A stretch of 64,000 nucleotides of DNA from Lachnospiraceae bacterium (GCA_025758065.1 CP107199.1:784001-848000); one strand, 5' to 3'. Positions 49,804 through 59,909 are shown, counted from the stretch's first letter. A program made the numbers and translations. The notes: generated from the sequence alone by a model not told the origin.

Positions 49804-50884
49804 TGGTCTTTCCTCCCTTCTGCTGCTTTTTGTTACGCTTCAACTTCAATGAAAATCTGGCTGTAACTAAAAGTGTGATAACACCTGAAATGATAGATAC
49901 AATATCTGAGGAGAGTCCCATACTGCGTTCAATAGCACTTCCTCCTGTGGAAATTCCCGCCATAAAGATAGAGCAGAAAAGTACACCTAACGGACTGTGT
50001 CCTGCCATTAAAGTAGTGATAACGCCTGTCCATGCATAACCGGGAGAAGAGATCATTGCATCTACATAGCGGTAACGGCTTCCTAAAACCTCACATGCAC
50101 CGCCGATCCCTGCCAAAGCGCCGCTGATCATCATAATGCGGAACATCATATTCCGGCTGGAAATACCGCCGTAATCAGCAAAATGAGGATTCAGACCACC
50201 CATTCTTGCCTTATAACCAAAACTGGTCCTGCGCATCATAAACCAGATCCCTGCAACTGCTAAAAGCGCCAGGATAAAACCTCCATGAACTGCATAACCT
50301 TTAAACAGCTTTGGAAGGATCCCTTCTGTTATCTTCTGTGTCTGGATCGCAGATGCATCCGATGCCATAGGATCTTTAAATACATAGGTGGTAAGATAGG
50401 AACAAATATTTTCACACACATAATTTAACATCAGCGTAACGATCAAAAGCCACATTTCAAAACGGTTACAGATATAAGATGAAAAATATGACACTGCCAT
50501 TCCCACTGCAGAACCCGCCAGTAAAGACACAATACAGACTACAATAGAAGGACCTGGGCAGTAGATTGCTGTGATTGCTGACGCAAGAGCTCCTAAAGCC
50601 ATCTGTCCGGCTGCTCCCATACTTGGATATCCGGAACCCCAGGCTAACGCTGCTGCAAGTCCTGCAAAAATGATAGGAGTTGCACGGGTCAGTGTGGCAG
50701 AAAGATAATAACCGGAACCAAATCCACCTGCCAGGATCCCGCCAATAGTTGCAAAGGGATCATATCCTGACAATGCGATCACCAGTCCTCCAATGACAAA
50801 TCCAAGGAAGATGGCAAACAGCGGAAGGGCAAGATGTTCCATTTTTTTATTCAACATATTTTTTATTTGGTTTCCCTGCTTCAT
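49793..50884 (-). CDS. ABC transporter permease (BMP/nucleoside type), first
   Basis: 363 residues, multi-helical BPD_transp_2 permease. Family motifs: ATPIIFAGLAAALAWGSGYP, SMGAAGQMALGALASAITA, GGLNPHFADYGGISSRNMMF. The ATG overlaps the ATPase stop codon (ATGA). Partner of the second permease. Confidence 0.87.
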   Translation of the reverse strand: MKQGNQIKNMLNKKMEHLALPLFAIFLGFVIGGLVIALSGYDPFATIGGILAGGFGSGYYLSATLTRATPIIFAGLAAALAWGSGYPSMGAAGQMALGALASAITAIYCPGPSIVVCIVSLLAGSAVGMAVSYFSSYICNRFEMWLLIVTLMLNYVCENICSYLTTYVFKDPMASDASAIQTQKITEGILPKLFKGYAVHGGFILALLAVAGIWFMMRRTSFGYKARMGGLNPHFADYGGISSRNMMFRIMMISGALAGIGGACEVLGSRYRYVDAMISSPGYAWTGVITTLMAGHSPLGVLFCSIFMAGISTGGSAIERSMGLSSDIVSIISGVITLLVTARFSLKLKRNKKQQKGGKTNDN

Positions 50885-52380
50885 ACATGACCTCCCACCA
50901 TTAAAAGTCCTAATGACTTTTCATCAATATCGCCACGGACAAACTCACCGTTGATCCGGCCTTCGTAAATAACATAGATACGGTCACTAAGGGTCATGAT
51001 CTCACTTAATTCGCTGGAAACTAAAAGGATGCCATCGCCCTGGTTTCTTTTTTCCACCAAACGGTCGTGGATAAAATCCATTGCTCCGATATCAATGCCT
51101 CTGGTAGGTTCACAGGCGATCAAAAATGGGGTTCCCAGAGTTATTTCCCTTGCCGCGATCAGCTTCTGGGCATTTCCGCCGGAAAGTTCCCGGATCTTCT
51201 GTCGGGGACTTCCCACTTTAACTTTATAATCTTCGATCAGCTGCTTTGCATGGGCTTTTACCTGTTTCAGATCAAGTAATCCTTTATGGGAAAACGCTTC
51301 TTTGTCTTCATATCCCATCAGGCTGTTTTCTTCCAGAGTTGCCTCAGGCGCGCTTCCCCAGAAATACCGGTCTTCCGGAATACAGGACATTCCGTTGTCC
51401 CTGAAAGAACGCACAGATGCATTGGTCACATCTTTTTCCTGAAGCAGGATCTTTCCGCTGTCTACTTTCTGCAGACCGGACACGCAGCGCACCAGTTCAG
51501 ACTGGCCATTTCCAGACACGCCTGCTATTCCTACGATCTCTCCCCGGTCTACATGGATGCTTAACTGATCCAGGATATTTTTTCCGCTATTATCCTGAAG
51601 TACGATATCCTGTACATCTAAAAGACGTTCTCCAGCCTGCATTGAAGGTATCTGACGGGTAAGGATCTGGCGCCCAACCATCATATAAGACAGCTGCTCA
51701 ATGCTTGTGTCCACTTTTTTTGTTTCACCAACTACCTTGCCGGCGCGCATTACAACAACGCGATCTGCAATCTCCATAACCTCCCGCAGTTTATGAGTGA
51801 TGATAATAAGGCTTTTTCCCATATCTGCCAGTTTTCTCATGGTTTTTAAAAGCTCATCTACCTCAAGAGGTGTAAGAACTGCACTGGGCTCATCGAAAAT
51901 GATGATATCCGCATTCTGATAAAGGATCTTTAAGATCTCTACTCTCTGCTGTGTTCCTACAGGAAGATCATGGACCACCGCTTTCGGATCGACCTGAAGG
52001 CCATATGTCTTTGCCAGTTCAGAGACTATCTGGTTATTGGCATTTTTATCATAAAAAATACCTTTATGCTTTTCATTTCTGTAAACAATATTCTCTGCAA
52101 CTGTCATTGTCTGAAACAGCATAAAATGCTGCTGTACCATGCCAATTCCCTTTGCAATAGCATCAGCTGGGCTGCGAAAATGCATTTTCTCTCCATTTAA
52201 GAAGATCTCCCCGCTGGTGGCTTTTTCCATTCCATAAAGGACCTTCATAATCGTAGATTTTCCGGCTCCATTTTCACCTACAACAGCAAGGATCTCTCCT
52301 TTATCCAGGGAAAAGCTTACATGGTCATTAGCCACTACCTGGCCATAGACCTTGACAATATCTTTCATTTCTAATAGCAT
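50881..52380 (-). CDS. ABC transporter ATP-binding protein, double NBD (nucleoside type)
   Basis: 499 residues, two nucleotide-binding domains. NBD1: Walker A GENGAGKSTIMKVL, degenerate signature LPVGTQQRVEILKIL and Walker B IIIFDEPSAVL. NBD2: GVSGNGQSELVR in place of a canonical P-loop, and signature LSGGNAQKLIAAREI. This unequal pair is normal for RbsA/NupO-type ATPases. The start MLLEMKD at 52380 has GGGAGG 9 nt upstream; the ATG nine bases earlier is too close to it. Powers import by the following permeases. Confidence 0.88.
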   Translation of the reverse strand: MLLEMKDIVKVYGQVVANDHVSFSLDKGEILAVVGENGAGKSTIMKVLYGMEKATSGEIFLNGEKMHFRSPADAIAKGIGMVQQHFMLFQTMTVAENIVYRNEKHKGIFYDKNANNQIVSELAKTYGLQVDPKAVVHDLPVGTQQRVEILKILYQNADIIIFDEPSAVLTPLEVDELLKTMRKLADMGKSLIIITHKLREVMEIADRVVVMRAGKVVGETKKVDTSIEQLSYMMVGRQILTRQIPSMQAGERLLDVQDIVLQDNSGKNILDQLSIHVDRGEIVGIAGVSGNGQSELVRCVSGLQKVDSGKILLQEKDVTNASVRSFRDNGMSCIPEDRYFWGSAPEATLEENSLMGYEDKEAFSHKGLLDLKQVKAHAKQLIEDYKVKVGSPRQKIRELSGGNAQKLIAAREITLGTPFLIACEPTRGIDIGAMDFIHDRLVEKRNQGDGILLVSSELSEIMTLSDRIYVIYEGRINGEFVRGDIDEKSLGLLMVGGHV

Positions 52381-52408
52381 ATGGTCCATCCTCCCATGTG
52401 CAGTGTCA

Positions 52409-53464
52409 TTAATGAGCTGCTTCTTCCGGTACTTCTATTACCAGTTCACCGGAAATGATCTTATCTGCCGCTTCTTTTCCTGCTGCGATCACTTCATCTG
52501 TGATAATGTCTGTATTGCGGTAATTTTCTTTGTCTGTTGTTATGTAAACTACTCCAAAAGCATTTTCCTTTAATCCAAGGAGCTGTGAACCGCCCTCAAG
52601 GGTACCATTCAGATAATTTTCCACAACATTTCTTGTACAGATATTGGTATTTTTCAGAAGCCCGCCCAGGATATACGGATTTTCTTCTGTTGTCTGGTCA
52701 ATACTTAAACCTGTGGTGTAAATGGTCTTTCCCTGGTCCGCCAGTTCTAAAGCAGCCTGATAGATCCCCGCATTAGAACTTGATGAAGCACCGCCCATAA
52801 TGATCTTGCATCCTGCTGCCTGCTGCTGAAGCGCATATTCATATGCAAGTGTGGTATCTGCATAGGAATTTGTATAATTATACATAAACTCGGCATCAGG
52901 ATTTACAGACAGAACACCTTCGGAATAGCCGTAGCGATACTTATAAGTTGCCTGTGTCTGATAGGAGCAGATATAACCAAACTTATTTTCCTCCGGGAAA
53001 GCAGTTGCCATCATAGTTCCCAGTACATAAGCGCCTTCCCACTCCTTAAATCCGATACTTGTAACTGCGTCATTAGAACATACAGTATCAATAACTGCAT
53101 ATTTTATATCCGGATTGGCATCTGCCAGAGTTCCAAATGAGTCTGCTGCCTGCCAGCCCAGTCCAATGATCAGATCATAACCTTCATGTGAAGCTGCTTC
53201 TGAATTTTCTGTCCACTGTGCCGCATCTGCACATTCAATACTGGACCACTCAAAACCATACTCTTCGCTCAGTTTTTCCATTTCATGATAAGCCTGAAGA
53301 ATAAACTGTTCTGTTCCAATGGTATCTGTAATCAGTGCGATCTTGTGGGCACTCTTATCATCAGACTTGTTTTCTGCAGTACTGCCTGCATTCTGTTTTC
53401 CACATCCTGCCATCGTTGCAGCGAGGGACGCAGCAAGTACCAGACACATTATTCTTTTTTTCAT
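52409..53464 (-). CDS. BMP-family nucleoside-binding lipoprotein
   Basis: 351 residues. Lipoprotein signal with lipobox MAGC (MKKRIMCLVLAASLAATMAG, then C). Bmp domain: KIALITDTIGTEQFILQAYH, DLIIGLGWQAADSFGTLADA, IGFKEWEGAYVLGTMMATAF and KIIMGGASSSSNAGIYQAAL. BMP receptors (PnrA/BmpA type) bind purine or other nucleosides outside the membrane. First gene of the operon; GGAGG lies upstream. It faces a divergent Crp/Fnr-type regulator. Confidence 0.9.
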   Translation of the reverse strand: MKKRIMCLVLAASLAATMAGCGKQNAGSTAENKSDDKSAHKIALITDTIGTEQFILQAYHEMEKLSEEYGFEWSSIECADAAQWTENSEAASHEGYDLIIGLGWQAADSFGTLADANPDIKYAVIDTVCSNDAVTSIGFKEWEGAYVLGTMMATAFPEENKFGYICSYQTQATYKYRYGYSEGVLSVNPDAEFMYNYTNSYADTTLAYEYALQQQAAGCKIIMGGASSSSNAGIYQAALELADQGKTIYTTGLSIDQTTEENPYILGGLLKNTNICTRNVVENYLNGTLEGGSQLLGLKENAFGVVYITTDKENYRNTDIITDEVIAAGKEAADKIISGELVIEVPEEAAH

Positions 53465-53730
53465 AACCGGGAATCCTCCTTTTTCTTATCGCCATGTGCT
53501 TTCGAGATCTTTTGTAACTTCAGAATAGCATATACCTCTTTTTATCAACAATGACACAGGTCCCACTTTTGGTAATTTTGCAGTAATTTTTATGTAAAAT
53601 AATTGCGTTTTTGTGAAACCTTGCGTTTCTTGCATTTTATCTGCCTTTTTGTTATCATATCTGTAATGTGATCATTCAGATATAATTATTTCAGCAAAGG
53701 AAATCATATTTTCTCGGAGGGACCCAATTT

Positions 53731-54405
53731 ATGGAAAAGATCCAACAGACAACGCTTCTTATGGAGCATATTAAAAAATCCCACATGCAGGATGTTTTTT
53801 CTTTTGATGTCTCTACCATTGCTGAGTTATTTTCCTTTCAGCCCCAGGAATTCCTGATCGAGGTCGGCCATAACAGCGACTATCTTTATTTTCTGACTTC
53901 AGGGGAGATCATGGTCTGCACTTATACTATTTCTGAAAAATTTCATTCCCAGTGTTATTACCATGGACTTGCCCCTATATTGGGAGAGGCTTCTATTTTG
54001 TGGGGCAAGACACCGATCAGCACGGTCCAGGCTCTTACAAAAGGAACTTGTGTGGGGATCTCTGTGAAAAAGCATGGCGAACAGCTTTTAAATGATAACC
54101 ATTTTCTTCGTTATGTCTGTCAGATCCTTTCTGAGCGCCTCCATTCTTCCAATTTTATAACCTCTCTTGACCCGGTAGAGGTTCGTTTTGCCTCTTTTCT
54201 TATTACCAACAGTCAGGATAATGTATTTTCTTTTAAGATCTCTACCTGTGCAGAACTGTTAGATACCAGTTACAGGCACCTTTTCCGTGTTATTAATAAA
54301 TTGTGCGCTGCCAATATCCTTCAGAAAACAAAAAAGGGATATCTGATCCTGGACCGCCAGGCGTTAGATCAGTTATCCCAGGGAAAATTAGAGATTGATT
54401 TTTAA
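53731..54405 (+). CDS. Crp/Fnr-family regulator, YeiL-like
   Basis: 224 residues. N-terminal cyclic-nucleotide-binding-like beta barrel (QEFLIEVGHNSDYLYFLTSG EIM region, GEASILWGKTPISTVQALTK) and a C-terminal winged helix (ISTCAELLDTSYRHLFRVIN, KTKKGYLILDRQALDQLS). It lacks the Cys cluster expected of FNR. Divergent from the nucleoside-transport operon, as YeiL is from nucleoside genes in other bacteria, so local control is likely. CGGAGGG precedes the ATG. Confidence 0.78.
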   Translation: MEKIQQTTLLMEHIKKSHMQDVFSFDVSTIAELFSFQPQEFLIEVGHNSDYLYFLTSGEIMVCTYTISEKFHSQCYYHGLAPILGEASILWGKTPISTVQALTKGTCVGISVKKHGEQLLNDNHFLRYVCQILSERLHSSNFITSLDPVEVRFASFLITNSQDNVFSFKISTCAELLDTSYRHLFRVINKLCAANILQKTKKGYLILDRQALDQLSQGKLEIDF

Positions 54406-54416
54406 AAAAGAGTTTT

Positions 54417-54453
54417 AAAAAACGCAGTTCCGAATTTGTGGAACTGCGTTTTT
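54417..54453. terminator. Terminator between the Crp/Fnr-type gene and pckA
   Basis: AAAAACGCAGTTCC pairs perfectly with GGAACTGCGTTTTT; symmetric A and T runs let it serve both convergent genes. Confidence 0.9.
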
Positions 54454-54486
54454 CTTATAAGTTTTATAAAAACTTTTTACGTTCGA

Positions 54487-56094
54487 TTATTTCTGTGGAC
54501 CAGCTGCTACCAGTGCCTTGCCAGCTTCGTTGCTCTCGTACTTAGCGAAGTTCTTGATGAATCTGCTTGCCAGATCCTCTGCCTTCTTCTCCCACTCAGC
54601 TGCATCTGCGTAGGTGTCACGTGGATCAAGGATTGCAGGATCTACACCTGGAAGTTCGGTAGGTACTTCGAAATCGAAGTGAGGGATCTTCTTGGTAGGT
54701 GCCTTTAAGATGTCGCCGCTTAAGATAGCGTCGATGATACCACGGGTATCCTTAATGGAGATACGCTTGCCAGTACCATTCCATCCGGTATTTACTAAGT
54801 ATGCCTTAGCACCGCTCTTTTCCATCTTCTTAACCAGCTCAGCTGCATACTTTGTAGGATGCAGTTCCAGGAATGCCTGGCCGAAGCAAGCAGAGAAGGT
54901 AGGTGTAGGCTCAGTGATTCCGCGCTCTGTACCAGCTAATTTAGCTGTAAATCCAGACAGGAAGTAATACTGGGTCTGCTCTGGTGTCAGGATAGATACT
55001 GGAGGCAGTACGCCGAAAGCATCTGCAGACAGGAAGATAACGTTCTTTGCTGCAGGACCTGCAGAGACTGGGCGAACGATCTTCTCAATGTGGTCGATCG
55101 GATAGGAAACACGGGTGTTCTCAGTTACGCTCTTATCAGCGAAATCGATCTTTCCTGTTTCATCCAGAGTAACGTTCTCAAGCAGAGCGTCTCTCCTAAT
55201 TGCATTATAGATATCTGGTTCAGATTCCTTATCCAGGTTGATAACCTTAGCGTAGCATCCGCCTTCGAAGTTGAATACGCCATTGTCATCCCAGCCGTGC
55301 TCATCATCACCGATCAGCAGACGCTTAGGATCTGTAGACAGAGTGGTCTTACCTGTACCAGACAGACCGAAGAAGATTGCGGTGTTTTCACCGTTCATAT
55401 CTGTATTTGCGGAGCAGTGCATGGAAGCGATGCCCTTTAATGGCAGATAGTAGTTCATCATGGAGAACATACCCTTCTTCATCTCGCCGCCATACCATGT
55501 ATTGATGATAACCTGCTCACGGCTTGTGATGTTGAATACAACTGCAGTCTCAGAGTTCAGACCTAATTCCTTGTAGTTCTCTACTTTAGCCTTAGATGCG
55601 TTGTAAACAACGAAATCTGGCTCAAAGCTTTCCAGTTCTTCAGCAGTTGGCTTGATGAACATGTTGGTAACAAAATGTGCCTGCCAAGCTACTTCAACGA
55701 TAAAACGGATTGCCATACGAGTGTCCTTGTTTGCGCCGCAGAATGCATCTACAACGTAAAGTTTCTTGTTGGACAGCTCCTTCTGAGCGATCTCTTTAAC
55801 AGCCTTCCAAGCTTCCTGGGATGCTGGATGGTTGTCATTCTTGTATTCATCAGAGGTCCACCATACAGTGTCCTTGGAGTTCTCATCTACAACGATAAAT
55901 TTATCTTTAGGAGAACGTCCTGTATAGATGCCAGTCATAACGTCAACTGCTCCCAGTTCGCTGACCTGTCCTTTTTCATAACCTTCCAGTTCTGGTTTGG
56001 TCTCCTCCTCAAATAACATCTCATAAGAAGGGTTGTACACAATTTCGGTGGTTCCGGTAATACCATACTTTGTTAAATCGATTTTTGCTGCCAT
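54487..56094 (-). CDS. pckA: Phosphoenolpyruvate carboxykinase (ATP)
   Basis: 535 residues, EC 4.1.1.49. Motifs: YTGRSPKDKFIV (substrate), kinase loop GLSGTGKTTLS, IGDDEHGWDDNGVFNFEGGC (metal/ATP), FLSADAFGVLPPVS and FTAKLAGTERGITEPTPTFS. In anaerobic gut bacteria it usually fixes CO2 onto PEP to give oxaloacetate and ATP. AAAGAGG precedes the ATG; a consensus promoter lies at 56168. Confidence 0.96.
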   Translation of the reverse strand: MAAKIDLTKYGITGTTEIVYNPSYEMLFEEETKPELEGYEKGQVSELGAVDVMTGIYTGRSPKDKFIVVDENSKDTVWWTSDEYKNDNHPASQEAWKAVKEIAQKELSNKKLYVVDAFCGANKDTRMAIRFIVEVAWQAHFVTNMFIKPTAEELESFEPDFVVYNASKAKVENYKELGLNSETAVVFNITSREQVIINTWYGGEMKKGMFSMMNYYLPLKGIASMHCSANTDMNGENTAIFFGLSGTGKTTLSTDPKRLLIGDDEHGWDDNGVFNFEGGCYAKVINLDKESEPDIYNAIRRDALLENVTLDETGKIDFADKSVTENTRVSYPIDHIEKIVRPVSAGPAAKNVIFLSADAFGVLPPVSILTPEQTQYYFLSGFTAKLAGTERGITEPTPTFSACFGQAFLELHPTKYAAELVKKMEKSGAKAYLVNTGWNGTGKRISIKDTRGIIDAILSGDILKAPTKKIPHFDFEVPTELPGVDPAILDPRDTYADAAEWEKKAEDLASRFIKNFAKYESNEAGKALVAAGPQK

Positions 56095-56167
56095 CTTACT
56101 AACCTCTTTCCTTTCGTAATTGATTATAAGGGATAGATGCGATTGTATTTTTTCGCATGCACTACAG

Positions 56168-56196
56168 ATTATCCCACTAATTTGTTAAAATGTCAA
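56168..56196 (-). promoter_or_regulatory. pckA: pckA promoter
   Basis: Minus strand TTGACA, 17-bp spacer, GATAAT, 74 nt upstream of the pckA start. Confidence 0.8.
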
Positions 56197-56267
56197 CAAA
56201 GGATAATGATAATATTTTAACGTATTTTTATCATTTCTTTGTGTATTTATTCAGCGAATTGTAGAAA

Positions 56268-56296
56268 TTGTAAAAAAGGGCTCTCCGTGTTAAAAT
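56268..56296 (+). promoter_or_regulatory. Promoter of the M16C peptidase gene
   Basis: TTGTAA, 17-bp spacer, TAAAAT, 67 nt upstream of the start codon. Confidence 0.65.
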
Positions 56297-56362
56297 AATT
56301 GGGAATAGAGACACAACAAATAGATCCGGAAAAAATGATCTTAAAACTCAGGAGGATCTTAC

Positions 56363-59311
56363 ATGACAACTCTGCCGGAAAAAGGCGAAGGGATTTTTGG
56401 ATATAAGATAATGGACCGGACCACTGTTTCCATGCTGGGAGCCCAAATAACAGAATTTTCCCACATTTACAGCGGCGCCAGAGTCCTGTATATAGAAAAT
56501 GATGACCGGGAGCTGGGTTTTAACCTGATCTACCGCACGCCCCAGTTGGACCAGTCAGACAGCAACCACATTTTAGAGCATCTGATGCTGTGCTCCTGCT
56601 CCCGTTATCCCAGCAGGGATATTTTCTTTGATATGGACAGCAAAAGCTATTCTACCTTTATGAATGGCCTTACAGATAATACTTACACCTGCTACCCGGT
56701 GTGTTCCCAGAGTGAGGACCAGCTGTTAAAGCTGATGGATGTATTTTTATGCTGCATGGAAGAACCTGACGCCTTAAAAGAAGACTATTTTTTCCGGCGT
56801 GAGGCGCTTCGCTATGAACTGGAAAATGAAGAAGATGATCTTTCTTTAGAAGGAACCGTATTTAATGAAGACTGGGGCCATTTAACCGATATCCAGGAAA
56901 ATGCAGACAGCTTTATGGCAGAAACTCTTTATAAAGGACAGACTGCTTCCCATCTGCTTGGCCGTGCACATTTTCATTATAAAGATATTTCTTTTAAACG
57001 TATCCAGGAACGTTTTAAGAAATTTTACCGTTATTCCAACTGCCTGATCGTTTTATATGGCAAAATGGATGTTGCCCGGATTTTAGATTTTCTGGACAGA
57101 GAACATTTATCCCGGTTTCCGGCAGCCGACTCTGTGGATAATGAGCTTCTTTCTTATTTCCATGAACCGGTAAACCGGGGATTTTTCAGATGCAAAGGGG
57201 AAAGTCCGGCTTATGAGGGAAATCCGGGAAATAATAACGGGATCATTGATTATGGTATCGACCTTTCCGGCTGCAGTGAAGATGATCTGGTCTACTGGGA
57301 TCTGGTAACAGATATTCTGGATCAGGATACCTCTGCCATCCACCGGTCTGCCCGTGAAAAAGGCCTTAATAATGTAATTGAAGTTTACCTGGATACAGCA
57401 CCGGCCCTTCCTTCTTTGAAATTCCGCCTGCACAATGCAAAGCCGGAACAAGAAGAGGATTTTTTAGCTGCTGTAAAGGCGGGGCTTAAGGAAGCTCATG
57501 AAAATGGGGTTTCTGATGATCTGTTCCATGCGGTTTTGAAAGAAAACCGGCTTTCTGACTGTCTCACCAGAGAGGCTCCTCATCTTGGCTTCCATATTTC
57601 TGAGGAAATCGGTAAGTACTGGAGTACAACAGATAAAACCGGGTATTTTACTCTTTATGAGAACTGTTTTAATACCTTCCTTCAGGATAAGGGGCAGTCT
57701 ATTTTACGCAGACTGACAGGTAATGCTTTAGCCCCGGCTTTAAGTGCTGTTGTCACCACTGTTCCAAAGCCCGGACTGGCGGAGGCCATAGAAAAAGAAA
57801 AGGAACAGTATTTAAAAGAGAAAAAGGCTTCTTTAAGCCAGGAAATGATCTTTAAATTAATAGAGGATACAAAGGATTTCAAGATCTGGAACCAGAAAGA
57901 CCAGTGCAATCTGGATTTTCTCATCCAGCCGGAAGAGCTGCCCGGACCGGAGCCGGAACCGGAAATCCTGGAGTCTGTCTTACATGGCATCCATTGCCTT
58001 TCCAGTGCGGTGTCCCTAAAGGAGATCGGCTGCTATCAGCTTTTCTTTGATATCAGTGGACTGGCACCTTCTGACTGGAATTATCTGACTCTCTATCAGA
58101 TGCTTTTAACAGAACTGGATACCAGCCGTTTTACTGTAGAACAGCAGAAAAACAAGGAACAGGAGCTGCTTTACGACTGCACCTTTGATGAACTGTATCC
58201 GGAAGAAAAAGCCGGTGAGAACAGTCATCCTATGATGAGCGTGTTCTGGTATGGACTTACAGAGGATTTTGAGGAAGGACTGGAGCTGCTTCTGGAGCTT
58301 ATGGGGAGCTGCGATTATGAGGACCGGGAAACTATTTTGCGGGTCATCCATAAGTATCTGCCGGATTATGATATGTCAAGATCTGACAATGGACCTTCTC
58401 TGGCTTACAGCCTTACAGAACGGTATATCCGGCGGGACAGCTGCTTCAGGTATCTGCTCAACCAGCCAGGCGTGTATGATTTTTTAAAGGAAGTACGGGA
58501 TATTCTGGAGCAGGAAAATAATAGTGAAAAAATGAGAGAGGCTGCAAAAGAAATCTCCCAAAACCTGCGCCGGACAGCTGACTGCATTTTGAATAAACAC
58601 AGACTTGTATTTCTCGCCTGTGCAGATGAAAACAGCCTTACTTCTATTCTGGAATATGGCACAAAGCGCCTTGCCTTACTTCACGAAATTACAGATGGCA
58701 TACCTCTTTCAGACAGTATCTTCGCCTGCCCCCGAAGGAGTGCAGCTGCCATTGACAGTCCTTTAGAGGAAGTACGCATGACCGGTGATTTTAGCAGTGT
58801 TCCTGGATTTATGGGCCGTCATCTGCCATTTCTCCTGGCTGCATCAGATAAATATATTAAACCTGCCGTCCGTTATCAGGGCTGTGCCTATGACAGCGGT
58901 GTGGATTTTCTCCTTCCAAACCAGTATTTTACCTTATGGAGCACTTCTGACTCACAGATCCGTTCTACTCTTGAAACCTTCGCCTCTGCCGGAGAACAGC
59001 TTGAGGATCTGGCCATCAGTAAAGAGGATCTGCGTGGCTATATTTTAAGCGCCTATGCCCAGGCACTGCCCCCTTCCGGCATGTTAAACGGCCGGATGCG
59101 TTTCCTGCGCCGCAGATTATTTGGTATTTCAACGGATCATATCAATAAAATGATAACAGATATCAGAAACAGTTCCTTAAAAGACCAGAAAACAGCTGCC
59201 AGGCTGATCCATAAGATCTTACAGAACAGTCCTTCTGCTGTGGTGGGAAATGAAAAAATGATCGATGAAAATAAAGATTTATTTGATGAAGTGATGAAAC
59301 TGCAGTCATAA
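56363..59311 (+). CDS. M16C-family zinc metallopeptidase (PreP-like)
   Basis: 982 residues, the full clamshell of four M16 domains. Inverted zinc motif H69-I-L-E72-H73 (DSNHILEHLMLCSCSRYPS), with the third ligand in the downstream LEGTVFNEDWGHL segment, so the site is intact. C-terminal M16C-associated region present. PreP-like enzymes degrade oligopeptides in an enclosed chamber. No signal peptide. AGGAGGA precedes the ATG. Monocistronic between its promoter and a terminator. Confidence 0.88.
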   Translation: MTTLPEKGEGIFGYKIMDRTTVSMLGAQITEFSHIYSGARVLYIENDDRELGFNLIYRTPQLDQSDSNHILEHLMLCSCSRYPSRDIFFDMDSKSYSTFMNGLTDNTYTCYPVCSQSEDQLLKLMDVFLCCMEEPDALKEDYFFRREALRYELENEEDDLSLEGTVFNEDWGHLTDIQENADSFMAETLYKGQTASHLLGRAHFHYKDISFKRIQERFKKFYRYSNCLIVLYGKMDVARILDFLDREHLSRFPAADSVDNELLSYFHEPVNRGFFRCKGESPAYEGNPGNNNGIIDYGIDLSGCSEDDLVYWDLVTDILDQDTSAIHRSAREKGLNNVIEVYLDTAPALPSLKFRLHNAKPEQEEDFLAAVKAGLKEAHENGVSDDLFHAVLKENRLSDCLTREAPHLGFHISEEIGKYWSTTDKTGYFTLYENCFNTFLQDKGQSILRRLTGNALAPALSAVVTTVPKPGLAEAIEKEKEQYLKEKKASLSQEMIFKLIEDTKDFKIWNQKDQCNLDFLIQPEELPGPEPEPEILESVLHGIHCLSSAVSLKEIGCYQLFFDISGLAPSDWNYLTLYQMLLTELDTSRFTVEQQKNKEQELLYDCTFDELYPEEKAGENSHPMMSVFWYGLTEDFEEGLELLLELMGSCDYEDRETILRVIHKYLPDYDMSRSDNGPSLAYSLTERYIRRDSCFRYLLNQPGVYDFLKEVRDILEQENNSEKMREAAKEISQNLRRTADCILNKHRLVFLACADENSLTSILEYGTKRLALLHEITDGIPLSDSIFACPRRSAAAIDSPLEEVRMTGDFSSVPGFMGRHLPFLLAASDKYIKPAVRYQGCAYDSGVDFLLPNQYFTLWSTSDSQIRSTLETFASAGEQLEDLAISKEDLRGYILSAYAQALPPSGMLNGRMRFLRRRLFGISTDHINKMITDIRNSSLKDQKTAARLIHKILQNSPSAVVGNEKMIDENKDLFDEVMKLQS

Positions 59312-59318
59312 AAAAATA

Positions 59319-59347
59319 CAGGGAACGCGTGATCGACGCGTTCCCTG
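59319..59347. terminator. Bidirectional terminator
   Basis: CAGGGAACGCGT-GATCG-ACGCGTTCCCTG, a perfect 12-bp stem. It lies between the convergent peptidase and hemerythrin genes, with an A6 run on the left supplying T's to the minus strand. Confidence 0.85.
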
Positions 59348-59354
59348 ATCCATT

Positions 59355-59789
59355 TTAACACCGGTCCGGATTTTCTCTCATAAAGATAAATTCTGCTACA
59401 GAGCGGTCAAATGTCTTAATATGTCCAAACAGCCAGTCAACTACATTCTTCTGTACAAGTTCACTGAACTGATCTGTAGGTCCTTCATAATCCTGAAGAT
59501 ATTCATACAGCTCCTGAATGGACTTTTTAAATTCTTCATGTTTTTCATGGTGTTTTCCACGCTCCGGATAACCGGCCTTTTCCTGAAGCTCTTCCTCTTC
59601 TTTGAAATGGAAGTCAGTGTACTCGTCAAGATAATCCAGCATTTTAATCGCTTTTACCTTGCTGTCACCGTTCTGACAGGCAACTACGAAGTTTCTGATA
59701 CGATCGATCAGCTCTTTGTGCTGGGTATCAATAGTATTATTTCCTGTTACTAAGTTATCATCAAAGGTAATATTTAAATCGTAAGTCAT
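59355..59789 (-). CDS. Bacteriohemerythrin
   Basis: 144 residues, four-helix O2-binding di-iron protein. Ligand pattern: H in NTIDTQHKELIDRI, H/E in DFHFKEEEE, HxxxH in RGKHHEKHEEFKKSIQEL, and H/D in WLFGHIKTFDRSVAEF. It binds oxygen in anaerobes, for protection or sensing. GGAGG lies upstream. Just beside the rubredoxin gene, both minus strand, consistent with an oxygen-defence pair. Confidence 0.9.
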   Translation of the reverse strand: MTYDLNITFDDNLVTGNNTIDTQHKELIDRIRNFVVACQNGDSKVKAIKMLDYLDEYTDFHFKEEEELQEKAGYPERGKHHEKHEEFKKSIQELYEYLQDYEGPTDQFSELVQKNVVDWLFGHIKTFDRSVAEFIFMRENPDRC

Positions 59790-59813
59790 AGTCTGGCCTC
59801 CATTTCTGAAATT

Positions 59814-59909
59814 ATATTCTCCTGGAATCTTTTTGTATTTTGTGGTTTGTAACTAATAGTTTTTTGCAGCTGATCGTTTTTTGTAGCTGACAATTCTTCC
59901 GGGAGTGTT
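59814..59909. repeat. Degenerate/short relative of the 163-bp repeat
   Basis: Left end ATATTCTCCTGGAATC then TTTTTGTA resembles the 5' arm of copies A-E. The right end TTCCGGGAGTGT can pair with it. Central part unrelated. It lies between hemerythrin and rubredoxin. Confidence 0.45.

Noticed and set aside
53465..53730. A specific Crp/Fnr operator between the BMP operon and its divergent regulator
   Set aside because: Several half-palindromes (such as AATGTGATCATT) are present but none is clearly better than the AT-rich background.
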